Assembly (NCBI GenBank): GCA_017880745.1
Contig: JADGRR010000064.1
Coordinates: forward strand, 1-10,267
Source: Burkholderiales bacterium
GTDB lineage: Bacteria > Pseudomonadota > Gammaproteobacteria > Burkholderiales > SG8-39
DNA length: 10,267 nt
Direction of reading: 5' to 3'
Both the position numbers and the translations under genes were made by a program. The notes under the pieces were generated by a model. That model ran no database searches. It was not told the origin of the DNA and worked only from the letters and a program-made list of their open reading frames with translations. This document shows positions 1-10,267 of the stretch, piece by piece. The number at the start of each line of letters is the position of its first letter. The first letter of the stretch is position 1.

Positions 1-162
1 GTGTCCATAAAGGATGACTCGGTGACGACGCTGTCGGGAGCGCCTCCGGTTGCGACATGCACTGACCCGACCGCTAACGGTTTCTTGACGATAACGGTGT
101 CAACGCCGGGGGATGCAGTGGCGCCAACTGAAACTACCGTTCAGTTTCCTATCATCAACTGA
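1..162 (+). CDS. C-terminal fragment of an unidentified protein, cut by the left window edge
   Basis: Frame 1 is open from the first base to a TGA at 160-162 and gives 53 residues; the start lies outside the window. I do not recognise the family. The fragment is rich in Thr, Val, Pro and Ser, has one Cys (residue 20 of the visible part) and alternates short beta-type stretches such as GFLTITVST with Gly/Pro/Asp turns. It ends in a hydrophobic VQFPIIN. This would suit the last strands of a secreted or surface beta-sandwich domain, but that is inference only. By hand count its G+C is about 56%, which looks lower than that of the genes to its right. A hairpin with a T-rich tail begins 28 bp after the stop, which supports a real gene end. 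It converges on gltD, so it is not part of the glutamate synthase operon. Confidence 0.55.
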   Translation: MSIKDDSVTTLSGAPPVATCTDPTANGFLTITVSTPGDAVAPTETTVQFPIIN

Positions 163-182
163 TTCGGCGGTTGACCGGCACC

Positions 183-220
183 AAAGAAAGACGGGCATCT
201 CTTAGATGCCCGTTTTCTCT
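183..220. terminator. Bidirectional intrinsic terminator between the left-edge gene and gltD
   Basis: A perfect 10-bp stem (191-200 pairing with 204-213, arm ACGGGCATCT) encloses a 3-base loop. On the plus strand it is followed by TTTTCTCTT. On the minus strand it is followed by CTTTCTTT, because the plus strand carries AAAGAAAG at 183-190. It lies between two convergent genes, 28 bp after the stop of the plus-strand fragment and about 80 bp after the gltD stop. One hairpin can therefore end both transcripts. The T tracts are interrupted by C, so efficiency could differ between the two directions. Confidence 0.85.
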
Positions 221-240
221 TGCGCGCGCGGCAGCGCGCA
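221..240. repeat. GC-rich hairpin next to the terminator
   Basis: TGCGCGC (221-227) and GCGCGCA (234-240) are perfect inverted repeats around a 6-base loop. No T run follows on either strand, so it is not a classical terminator alone. For gltD transcripts it would fold just before the main terminator hairpin and might help slow the polymerase. It may also be chance in such GC-rich sequence. Confidence 0.4.
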
Positions 241-294
241 CTCGTCTGGAGACGGAAACGGTCTACCCGTCCGCTCAGGGGCAGGGGCGCTGGG

Positions 295-1737
295 TCAGCG
301 CGGCAGGGCGGAAGTCCCCATCAGGAACTCGTCCACTGCGCGGGCGCATTGGCGCCCTTCGCGTATCGCCCAGACCACCAGCGATTGGCCGCGGCGCATG
401 TCGCCGGCGGCGAACACCTTGGAGTTCGACGTCTGGTAGCAGCCGGCGCCGTCGATCGTGGCCTTGACGTTGCCGCGCGCATCCTGATCCAGCCCGAGTT
501 CTTCGATCAATCCTTTTTTCACCGGCCCGAGAAAACCCATCGCGAGCAGCACCAGGTCGGCCTCGAGTTCGAATTCGGTGCCTGGGACCTCCACCATCTT
601 GCCGTCCTTCCACTCGACGTGCGCCGCGACCAGTTTTTTCACCTTGCCGTTTGCGCCCTCGAAGCGCTTGGTCGCCACGGACCAGTCGCGCTCGCAGCCT
701 TCCTCGTGCGAACTGGAAGTGCGCAGCTTGATCGGCCAGTAAGGCCATACCAGCGGCTTGTTCTCCTGCTCCGGCGGCTGCGGCAGCAGCTCGAACTGGG
801 TGACGGACGCGGCACCATGGCGATTGGAGGTGCCGACGCAATCGGAGCCGGTGTCGCCGCCGCCGATAACCACTACGTGCTTGCCGGTCGCCATGATCTG
901 CCCTACGACGTTGTCGCCGGCCACGACCTGGTTCTGCTGCGGCAGGAATTCCATGGCGAAATGGATGCCGTCCAGCTCGCGCCCGGGCACCGGCAGGTCG
1001 CGCGGATGCTCGGCGCCGCCCGACACGACCACGGCGTCGAATTCCTGCAGCAACTTCTGCGCCGGCACTGCATTCCTGGCGCTGCCGCCGACGGGCTGGT
1101 TTACCCTGAACTCCACGCCCTCGGCGCGCATCTGCTCCATGCGCCGGTCGATCAGGTGCTTTTCCAGCTTGAAGTCGGGTATACCGTAGCGCAACAGGCC
1201 GCCGATGCGGTCGTTCTTCTCATACAGCACCACCTCGTGCCCGGCGCGCGCCAGTTGCTGCGCGCAGGCCAGACCTGCGGGACCGGAACCGACGATCGCG
1301 ACCTTCTTCCCGGTCTTGCTCTCCGGCGGCGCAGGCCGCACCCAGCCCATCTCCCAGCCCTTGTCGATAATGGCGTGCTCGATCGACTTGATGCCCACCG
1401 GATCGCTGTTGATATTGAGCGTGCACGCCGCCTCGCACGGCGCCGGGCAGACGCGGCCGGTGAATTCCGGAAAATTGTTGGTCGAATGCAGCGTCGCCAG
1501 CGCCTCGCGCCAGTTCTGCCTGTAGACCAGGTCGTTCCAGTCGGGAATGATGTTGTTGACCGGGCAGCCGCTCATACAGAAGGGAGTGCCGCAATCCATG
1601 CAACGCGCTCCCTGCACGCCGGCCTCTTGATCGGACAGGTGCCGGAGGAACTCGTGGTAATGGTGCTTGCGCGCCTCGGGGGCTTCGCTCGCCTCCCGCA
1701 GCCGCTGGAACTCCATGAACCCGGTGATCTTGCCCAT
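295..1737 (-). CDS. gltD: Glutamate synthase [NADPH] small (beta) subunit
   Basis: This 480-residue protein has the usual length for GltD. It takes electrons from NADPH through FAD and low-potential [4Fe-4S] clusters and passes them to the FMN of GltB in the cytoplasm. The N-terminal Fe-S domain shows CMDCGTPFCMSGC (Cys46, 49, 54, 58) and CPAPCEAAC (Cys97, 101, 105). The FAD-binding motif GSGPAG is at 150-155, the NADPH-binding GGGDTGSDC at 292-300, and a second flavin contact, FAAGDMRRGQS, near 442-452. The ATG start is preceded by AAGGG nine bases upstream, and the protein opens with the MGKITGF typical of the family. It lies 94 bp downstream of gltB on the same strand, so the two subunits are probably cotranscribed. 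It ends towards the bidirectional terminator at 183-220. Related FAD/NADPH Fe-S oxidoreductases exist, but the neighbouring gltB settles the assignment. Confidence 0.97.
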   Translation of the reverse strand: MGKITGFMEFQRLREASEAPEARKHHYHEFLRHLSDQEAGVQGARCMDCGTPFCMSGCPVNNIIPDWNDLVYRQNWREALATLHSTNNFPEFTGRVCPAPCEAACTLNINSDPVGIKSIEHAIIDKGWEMGWVRPAPPESKTGKKVAIVGSGPAGLACAQQLARAGHEVVLYEKNDRIGGLLRYGIPDFKLEKHLIDRRMEQMRAEGVEFRVNQPVGGSARNAVPAQKLLQEFDAVVVSGGAEHPRDLPVPGRELDGIHFAMEFLPQQNQVVAGDNVVGQIMATGKHVVVIGGGDTGSDCVGTSNRHGAASVTQFELLPQPPEQENKPLVWPYWPIKLRTSSSHEEGCERDWSVATKRFEGANGKVKKLVAAHVEWKDGKMVEVPGTEFELEADLVLLAMGFLGPVKKGLIEELGLDQDARGNVKATIDGAGCYQTSNSKVFAAGDMRRGQSLVVWAIREGRQCARAVDEFLMGTSALPR

Positions 1738-1769
1738 TCAATTCAACCCTTAAATCGAATAACTTTCGC

Positions 1770-1822
1770 CACAAGCGACAGGAAGAAGGAACACCAAGCG
1801 ATCTTCCTGTGTGGCCCTTGTG
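1770..1822 (-). promoter_or_regulatory. Interrupted stem-loop in the gltB-gltD spacer
   Basis: In the 94-bp gap between gltB and gltD, ACAGGAAGA (1778-1786) pairs perfectly with TCTTCCTGT (1802-1810) around a 15-base loop. An outer stem CACAAG (1770-1775) pairs with CTTGTG (1817-1822), separated from the inner stem by a 2/6-base internal loop. This makes 15 base pairs in all. No T run follows on the minus strand, so it does not look like a terminator. It could stabilise the gltB 3' end, be a processing site, or tune the GltB to GltD ratio; these roles are inference. It ends before the gltD ribosome binding site AAGGG (1747-1751). Confidence 0.45.
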
Positions 1823-1831
1823 CTTAACGCT

Positions 1832-6496
<4,665 letters not shown>

Positions 6497-6501
6497 GCTC
6501 G

Positions 6502-6508
6502 CACCTCT
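6502..6508 (-). promoter_or_regulatory. Ribosome binding site of gltB, supporting the GTG start
   Basis: AGAGGTG on the minus strand lies five bases before the GTG at 6494-6496. The only other in-frame codons back to the upstream TAG are not starts, so this site and the GTG fix the N-terminus. Confidence 0.7.
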
Positions 6509-6571
6509 GGCTGTAAATTGGCTCCGGACGGTCGTGGGACCAGCCTACGACTTTTTCCGGCCGAACTGGTA

Positions 6572-6600
6572 ATTTTACCTGCGGAGCGCTGTCACTTCAA
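6572..6600 (-). promoter_or_regulatory. Sigma70-type promoter for gltBD
   Basis: On the minus strand TTGAAG (6595-6600) and TAAAAT (6572-6577) are separated by exactly 17 bases. The -10 box matches the consensus at five of six positions and the -35 box at four of six. Transcription would start near 6564-6566, giving a 5' leader of about 70 bases. Two dyads overlap it: GGTAA-AA-TTACC (6568-6579) on the -10 box, and AAGCGCTT (6599-6606) touching the -35 box. A second AGCGCT lies at 6585-6590. They may be operator sites, but no known regulator site is recognised. Confidence 0.65.
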
Positions 6601-6646
6601 GCGCTTAAGGCTCGCGGCGGAGCAGGATGTGGGCGGTACCCAGGAC

Positions 6647-7729
6647 TCAGGCGGCAGCAAGAGCCAACGCCTGCTGCAGCAGGGCGGCGGGAACGCCGGC
6701 GCGGACCGACGCGGCGCCTAGGGCATCGAGCAGGACGAAGCGCAGATTGCCGCCCTCGGCCTTCTTGTCGACCCCCATCAACTGCAGCAGGAGCCCGGGC
6801 GCGATGCCGGGTGGGGCGATCGGCAATCTGGCGCGCTTGAGCAGCGCAATGATGCGGTCTACGTCGACCGGCGCGATAAGGCCCATGCGGCGCGACAGAT
6901 CCGCAGCCATGACCATCCCCGCGGCTACCGCCTCGCCGTGCAGCCACTTGCCGTAACCCAGGCCGGACTCGATGGCATGGCCGAAGGTGTGGCCAAAATT
7001 GAGCAGGGCGCGGTCGCCGGTCTCGCGCTCGTCCGCGGCCACTACCGCGGCCTTGATTTCGCAGCAGCGGCGCACCGCGTGCGCCAGCGCCTGCGGGTCG
7101 CACGCGAGCAGCTTCTCCATGTTCTGTTCCAGCCAGGCGAAGAACGCCGCGTCGCGGATGAGACCGTGCTTGATGACTTCCGCCATGCCAGCGGAGAGTT
7201 CGCGCGGGGGCAGCGATGTCAGTACCGCGGTATCGGCCAGCACCAGGCGCGGCTGGTAGAACGCGCCGATCATGTTCTTGCCAAGGGGGTGATTGATGCC
7301 GGTCTTGCCGCCGATGGACGAGTCTACCTGGGCGAGCAGCGTCGTCGGCACCTGGATAAAGGGTATGCCGCGCATGTAGGTCGCAGCGGCAAAGCCGGCC
7401 AGATCGCCGACGACGCCCCCGCCCAGGGCGATGAGCGTGGTCTTGCGGTCGCAGCGGCGCTCGATCAGCGCGTCGTAGATGCGGTTGAGGGTGGCCCAGT
7501 TCTTGTAGCTCTCGCCGTCCTCGAGCACGATACTAATTACGTCCACCCCCCCGGCGCGCAAGCCTTCCGCCAGTTGTTGCAGATACAAGGCCGCAACCGT
7601 GGTGTTGGTGACAATCGCGACCTTGGGCAGGTCCAGATGCGGCAGGATCAGTCCGGCGCCGGACAGCAAGTGCTCGCCGATGTGGATGGCGTAGGCGCGC
7701 GCGCCAAGTTCTACGCGGATAGTTTGCAT
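6647..7729 (-). CDS. aroB: 3-dehydroquinate synthase
   Basis: This 360-residue protein has the usual length for AroB, which converts 3-deoxy-D-arabino-heptulosonate 7-phosphate to 3-dehydroquinate, the second step of the shikimate pathway, with NAD+ and a divalent metal in the cytoplasm. The NAD-binding region GGGVVGDLAGF is at 103-113, followed by QVPTTLLAQVDSSIGGKTG (126-144). The metal ligands of the family are present: Glu184 in GMAEVIKHG, His247 in NFGHTFGHA and His264 in WLHGEA. The ATG at 7727-7729 begins MQTIRVELG, the normal N-terminus; an open extension upstream to 7915 is only aroK sequence in another frame. No strong Shine-Dalgarno is seen, and the start lies inside the last 19 bp of aroK, so translation is probably coupled. 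No terminator is seen before gltB. Confidence 0.97.
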   Translation of the reverse strand: MQTIRVELGARAYAIHIGEHLLSGAGLILPHLDLPKVAIVTNTTVAALYLQQLAEGLRAGGVDVISIVLEDGESYKNWATLNRIYDALIERRCDRKTTLIALGGGVVGDLAGFAAATYMRGIPFIQVPTTLLAQVDSSIGGKTGINHPLGKNMIGAFYQPRLVLADTAVLTSLPPRELSAGMAEVIKHGLIRDAAFFAWLEQNMEKLLACDPQALAHAVRRCCEIKAAVVAADERETGDRALLNFGHTFGHAIESGLGYGKWLHGEAVAAGMVMAADLSRRMGLIAPVDVDRIIALLKRARLPIAPPGIAPGLLLQLMGVDKKAEGGNLRFVLLDALGAASVRAGVPAALLQQALALAAA

Positions 7730-8244
7730 CGTTCCCGCACTTGGGGGAGCAGCTGGAGGAGGAGGGTGCGCGCGCTTTGCCGGCCGGTATCGACGACGAT
7801 GTCCGCGATTTCGCGATACAGCGGGTCGCGCTGCCGGTAGAGGCTCTGCAGTTTTTCCAGCGGATCGGTGTCCTGCAGCAAAGGCCGCGACTTGTCGTGA
7901 CGGGTGCGGTTCCACAGATCCTTGGGCTGGCCGTGCAGATACACCACCACGCCGCGGCGGGCGAGGTGCCCGCGGCTTTCGGCATCGAGCACCGCGCCGC
8001 CGCCGGTCGCGAGCACGACGTTGGAGAGCTGCGTCAGCTGCTCCACGACTTGCGCCTCGCGCGCGCGAAAACCGGCCTCGCCTTCGATCTCGAAGATGAG
8101 CGCGATATTCACGCCGGTACGGCGTTCGATCTCGTGGTCGGTATCGTGGAAGGTCTTGCCCAGTTCGGCGGCGAGTTGCCTGCCCACCGTAGTCTTTCCA
8201 GCCCCCATCAGGCCGACGAGAAATATGTTATCCGTGTTTTTCAC
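7711..8244 (-). CDS. aroK: Shikimate kinase
   Basis: This 177-residue protein is a typical shikimate kinase, which phosphorylates shikimate at the 3-hydroxyl with ATP, the fifth step of the shikimate pathway. The Walker A loop GLMGAGKTT is at 11-19. Asp34 and Asp36 in HDTD, Arg60 in FRAREA and the GGG at 81-83 form the shikimate and metal site. Arg120 in SRPLL lies in the lid, and Arg139 in RQRDPLY completes the active site. The start is GTG: an in-frame TAG lies only four codons upstream, and the next in-frame ATG is inside the Walker loop. The Shine-Dalgarno is poor, and an extended -10 box sits just upstream, so the mRNA may be leaderless. It overlaps aroB by 19 bp. The name aroK rather than aroL follows the pilQ-aroK-aroB context. 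Confidence 0.96.
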   Translation of the reverse strand: MKNTDNIFLVGLMGAGKTTVGRQLAAELGKTFHDTDHEIERRTGVNIALIFEIEGEAGFRAREAQVVEQLTQLSNVVLATGGGAVLDAESRGHLARRGVVVYLHGQPKDLWNRTRHDKSRPLLQDTDPLEKLQSLYRQRDPLYREIADIVVDTGRQSARTLLLQLLPQVRERCKLSA

Positions 8245-8250
8245 GCAACC

Positions 8251-8259
8251 ATTCTAGCA
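8251..8259 (-). promoter_or_regulatory. Extended -10 promoter element directly before aroK
   Basis: The minus strand reads TGCTAGAAT, matching the TGnTAnnnT extended -10 pattern. Six bases separate it from the GTG of aroK, so transcription would begin at or next to the start codon. No -35 box is visible at normal spacing, which extended -10 promoters tolerate. The upstream terminator of pilQ means aroK needs a promoter in this gap, and this is the best candidate I see. Confidence 0.4.
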
Positions 8260-8318
8260 GCACCCACCTGCACCCGGGCCCGCGACGAGCCAACCTGCGC
8301 GGAAACCATGCCGGGGAC

Positions 8319-8346
8319 GCGACAAACCCCCTCGCGGGCTTGTTGC
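8319..8346. repeat. Imperfect inverted repeat in the pilQ-aroK gap
   Basis: GCGACAA (8319-8325) pairs with TTGTTGC (8340-8346) with one G-T wobble, and CCC (8327-8329) with GGG (8336-8338) around a 6-base loop. It lies upstream of the aroK extended -10 box and downstream of the pilQ terminator. In minus-strand RNA the wobble becomes an A-C mismatch, so a DNA-binding site is as likely as an RNA structure. It could be chance. Nothing else is recognised in the rest of this gap. Confidence 0.3.
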
Positions 8347-8384
8347 GGTACTGGCTAATGCGCGAAGCGCGTCATGCCGGAACC

Positions 8385-8413
8385 AAAAAACAAGAGCCGG
8401 TCACCCGGCTCTT
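8385..8413 (-). terminator. Intrinsic terminator of pilQ
   Basis: AAGAGCCGG (8392-8400) and CCGGCTCTT (8405-8413) form a perfect 9-bp stem with a 4-base loop. On the minus strand the stem is followed by G and six T residues (8385-8390). It lies 23 bp after the pilQ stop, a classical rho-independent terminator. It separates the pil operon from aroK-aroB. Confidence 0.9.
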
Positions 8414-8436
8414 TTCCTGGGCAGCGAAGAAGCCTT

Positions 8437-10267
8437 TCAGCGTACCGTAAGGCGATCGTCGACGATGCGCGGCGTGATGAATACCAGCAGCTCGGTCTTG
8501 TTATCATGCCTGGTGTTGTTCTTGAACAAATTGCCCAGCACCGGTATGTCGCCAAACAGCGGCACCTTGGTGATGTCGGTACGCTCGTCCTGGACGAAGA
8601 TGCCGCCGATCACCACCGTGCCGCCGTTTTCGACCAGGACCTCGGTCTTGACGTGTTTGGTGTCGATGGCAATTCCCGCCGCAGTTGTCGCACCCACCGA
8701 ATCCTTGTTGATGTCCAGCGTCATGATGATATTGCCGTCGGGCGTGATTTGCGGCTTCACCTTGAGGCTCAGGTTCGCTTTGCGGAATGACACGCTCGTT
8801 GCCCCGCTCGAAGTCGCCTGTTGATAGGGCAGCTCGGTGCCCTGCTCGATCAAGGCCTCGACCTTGTCTCCGGTCAGCACTCTCGGGCTGGATATGATCT
8901 TGCCCTTGCCGTCTGCTTCCAGCGCGCTCAACTCCAGGGTGATAAAGCGGGTGAAATTCCGGTTGAAGAGAATTGCAGAAATTGCGCCGGCGTTGAAGCC
9001 GTTCAAGCCGCCAGCTGGCAGGCTGATGTTCTGGCCGGTCCCCGCTATGTCCGCTGTGCCGGTCCCGAGCGTCTGTGTATTCGTGGCGTTTGACGTTTGT
9101 TGCGCGGTGTTCGTGAGGCTCGGGCCAAACGATGTGCGCAGCCCTTGTCCCACCACCCAGTCGCCGCCCGGAACCCTCTCGTTGTAGCCAAGCTTCGCGC
9201 CAAGGTTCTTGCTGAAGCTATCGCTTGCCTCGACGATGCGCGCCTCTATCATCACCTGGCGCACCGGCACGTCGATCTGGGCAATCAGCTTGCGCACTTC
9301 GTCGAGACGGGTGGGCACGTCCTGCACGAACACGGTGTTGGTGCGCGCGTCAACTACCGCGCTGCCGCGTTTGGACAGCACCTTTTGATTCGGGGAAGTC
9401 AGCAGAGCCTGTACGTCCTGCGCCTTCTGGTAATTAAGCACGAAGCTCTCGGTGCGCACGGCCTCCAGTTCCCCGATCTGCTGCTGCGACTCCAGCATCA
9501 GCTTTTCCTTGGTCGCCAGCTCGTCGCGCGGCGCGATCCACACCACATTGCCGTTCTTGCGCATATCCAGGCCGCGCGTGTCGAGGATGATCTGCAGCGC
9601 CTGGTCCCAGGGCACGTCCTTCAGGCGTAAGGTCAGGCTGCCGCCGACGGCGTCGCTGGTGATGATGTTGAGGTCGGTGAAATCGGCGATCACGTTGAGC
9701 ACGCTGCGCACTTCGACGTTCTGAAAGTTGAGCGACAGCTTCTCGCCGGTGAAGCCGGCCTTGCTGCCCTGCGCCAGCTTGTTCGGATCGGGAACGATCT
9801 GCTTCACCTCGACCACGAACTGGGTATCGGTCTGGTAGGCACTGTGCTCCCACAGGCCCTTGGGCGCGATCACCATGCGCACGTTTTCGCCCTGGTTAAA
9901 GGTGTTGATCGACTGCACCGGCGTGCCGAAATCGGTGACGTCCAGGCGCCGGCGCAACTTGTCCGGCAGCGAGGTCTTGAAGAAATCGATCACCAGGTTC
10001 TGTCCCTGCACGCGGATATCGATGCCGGTCGAGCTGTCGGACAGATCGACCACGATACGGCCTTCCCCGGCCTTGCCGCGGCGGAAATCGACGTCGCGCA
10101 CGGTGTGCATATCGGTCTGTTTGGTTTCGACGAAATGGGTGACCGCAGCCCCGCCGCTGCCGCTGGCCGTCGGCGCGGCGGCGAGGATGATCAGCAGGTT
10201 GTTGCCGTCGATCTGGGTATCATAGCTCACGGATCGGCGCAGGTTCAGCACCATGCGCGTGCGATCG
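8437..10267 (-). CDS. pilQ: Type IV pilus outer-membrane secretin PilQ, C-terminal part (cut by the right edge)
   Basis: The frame stays open to the right edge, and the residues before the internal ATG at 10254 (DRTR) continue the protein, so that ATG is not the start. The signal peptide and the first AMIN domain lie outside. PilQ forms the gated outer-membrane ring through which the type IV pilus passes. Numbering from that ATG: an AMIN-type peptidoglycan-binding domain lies about 50-150, the secretin N0 domain about 175-240 (LNFQNVEVRSVLNVIADF), and an N1 domain about 267-340 with VRQVMIEARIVE at its end. The secretin barrel covers about 360-597, with VPLFGDIPVLG at 564-574 and ELLVFITPRIV near the C-terminus. 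A Ser/Thr/Asn/Gln/Gly-rich stretch at 371-425 interrupts the early barrel. The neighbouring aroK fits the usual pilMNOPQ-aroK-aroB order; pilP would be expected just beyond the edge. Confidence 0.96.
   Translation of the reverse strand, partial: DRTRMVLNLRRSVSYDTQIDGNNLLIILAAAPTASGSGGAAVTHFVETKQTDMHTVRDVDFRRGKAGEGRIVVDLSDSSTGIDIRVQGQNLVIDFFKTSLPDKLRRRLDVTDFGTPVQSINTFNQGENVRMVIAPKGLWEHSAYQTDTQFVVEVKQIVPDPNKLAQGSKAGFTGEKLSLNFQNVEVRSVLNVIADFTDLNIITSDAVGGSLTLRLKDVPWDQALQIILDTRGLDMRKNGNVVWIAPRDELATKEKLMLESQQQIGELEAVRTESFVLNYQKAQDVQALLTSPNQKVLSKRGSAVVDARTNTVFVQDVPTRLDEVRKLIAQIDVPVRQVMIEARIVEASDSFSKNLGAKLGYNERVPGGDWVVGQGLRTSFGPSLTNTAQQTSNATNTQTLGTGTADIAGTGQNISLPAGGLNGFNAGAISAILFNRNFTRFITLELSALEADGKGKIISSPRVLTGDKVEALIEQGTELPYQQATSSGATSVSFRKANLSLKVKPQITPDGNIIMTLDINKDSVGATTAAGIAIDTKHVKTEVLVENGGTVVIGGIFVQDERTDITKVPLFGDIPVLGNLFKNNTRHDNKTELLVFITPRIVDDRLTVR

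Noticed and set aside
220..1827. 535-codon plus-strand open frame opposite gltD
   Set aside because: It has the same codon-aligned register opposite gltD, runs through the terminator region and has no recognisable motif. It is a codon-bias artefact.
6497..6646. Terminator between aroB and gltB
   Set aside because: The small dyads here have no following T run on the minus strand and sit on promoter boxes instead.
7730..7915. Longer aroB with a 62-residue N-terminal extension
   Set aside because: The extension is aroK sequence in another frame; family members begin near MQTIRVELG, at 7729.
6938..8358. Plus-strand open frames of 300 and 205 codons opposite aroB and aroK
   Set aside because: Both are in the codon-aligned antisense register of well-supported genes, with no ribosome binding site or motif noticed.
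10252..10254. ATG at 10254 as the start of pilQ
   Set aside because: The frame stays open to the window edge, and PilQ needs a signal peptide and an upstream AMIN domain that are absent from the visible part.

Overview
The window is a high-GC stretch of a betaproteobacterial-type chromosome. This rests on the gene order (pilQ, aroK, aroB, then gltB and gltD, all on the minus strand), on the type of the proteins, and on codon use that almost avoids TTA, CTA and TCA. No species can be named from the sequence alone. Apart from the left edge it is a housekeeping region, and I see no transposase, integrase, CRISPR array, phage gene or RNA gene.

Layout, reading the minus strand from right to left. 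The 3' part of pilQ, the type IV pilus outer-membrane secretin, enters at the right edge (8437-10267) and ends at a strong intrinsic terminator (8385-8413). A 192-bp gap holds that terminator, an imperfect inverted repeat and an extended -10 box lying directly before the GTG start of aroK. aroK (shikimate kinase, 7711-8244) overlaps aroB (3-dehydroquinate synthase, 6647-7729) by 19 bp. A 150-bp gap then carries a good sigma70-type promoter (6572-6600), followed by gltB (glutamate synthase large subunit, GTG start, 1832-6496) and gltD (small subunit, 295-1737). The 94-bp gltB-gltD spacer holds an interrupted long stem-loop. gltD meets a plus-strand gene fragment (1-162) at a hairpin that can terminate transcription in both directions (191-213).

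How the genes work together: AroB and AroK catalyse steps two and five of the shikimate pathway, which makes aromatic amino acids. GltB and GltD form NADPH-dependent glutamate synthase, which makes glutamate from glutamine and 2-oxoglutarate. PilQ belongs to the pilus assembly cluster that lies beyond the right edge. Transcription probably falls into three units: the end of the pil operon, aroK-aroB, and gltB-gltD. I see no terminator between aroB and gltB, so some readthrough into gltBD is possible.

I found no undescribed system. The points most worth a second look are regulatory: the possible leaderless start of aroK, the dyads around the gltB promoter, and the gltB-gltD spacer stem-loop. 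The absence of a dgt-type gene between aroB and gltB and the unidentified gene fragment at the left edge also deserve a check. The long plus-strand open frames opposite gltB, gltD, aroB and aroK are codon-bias artefacts.
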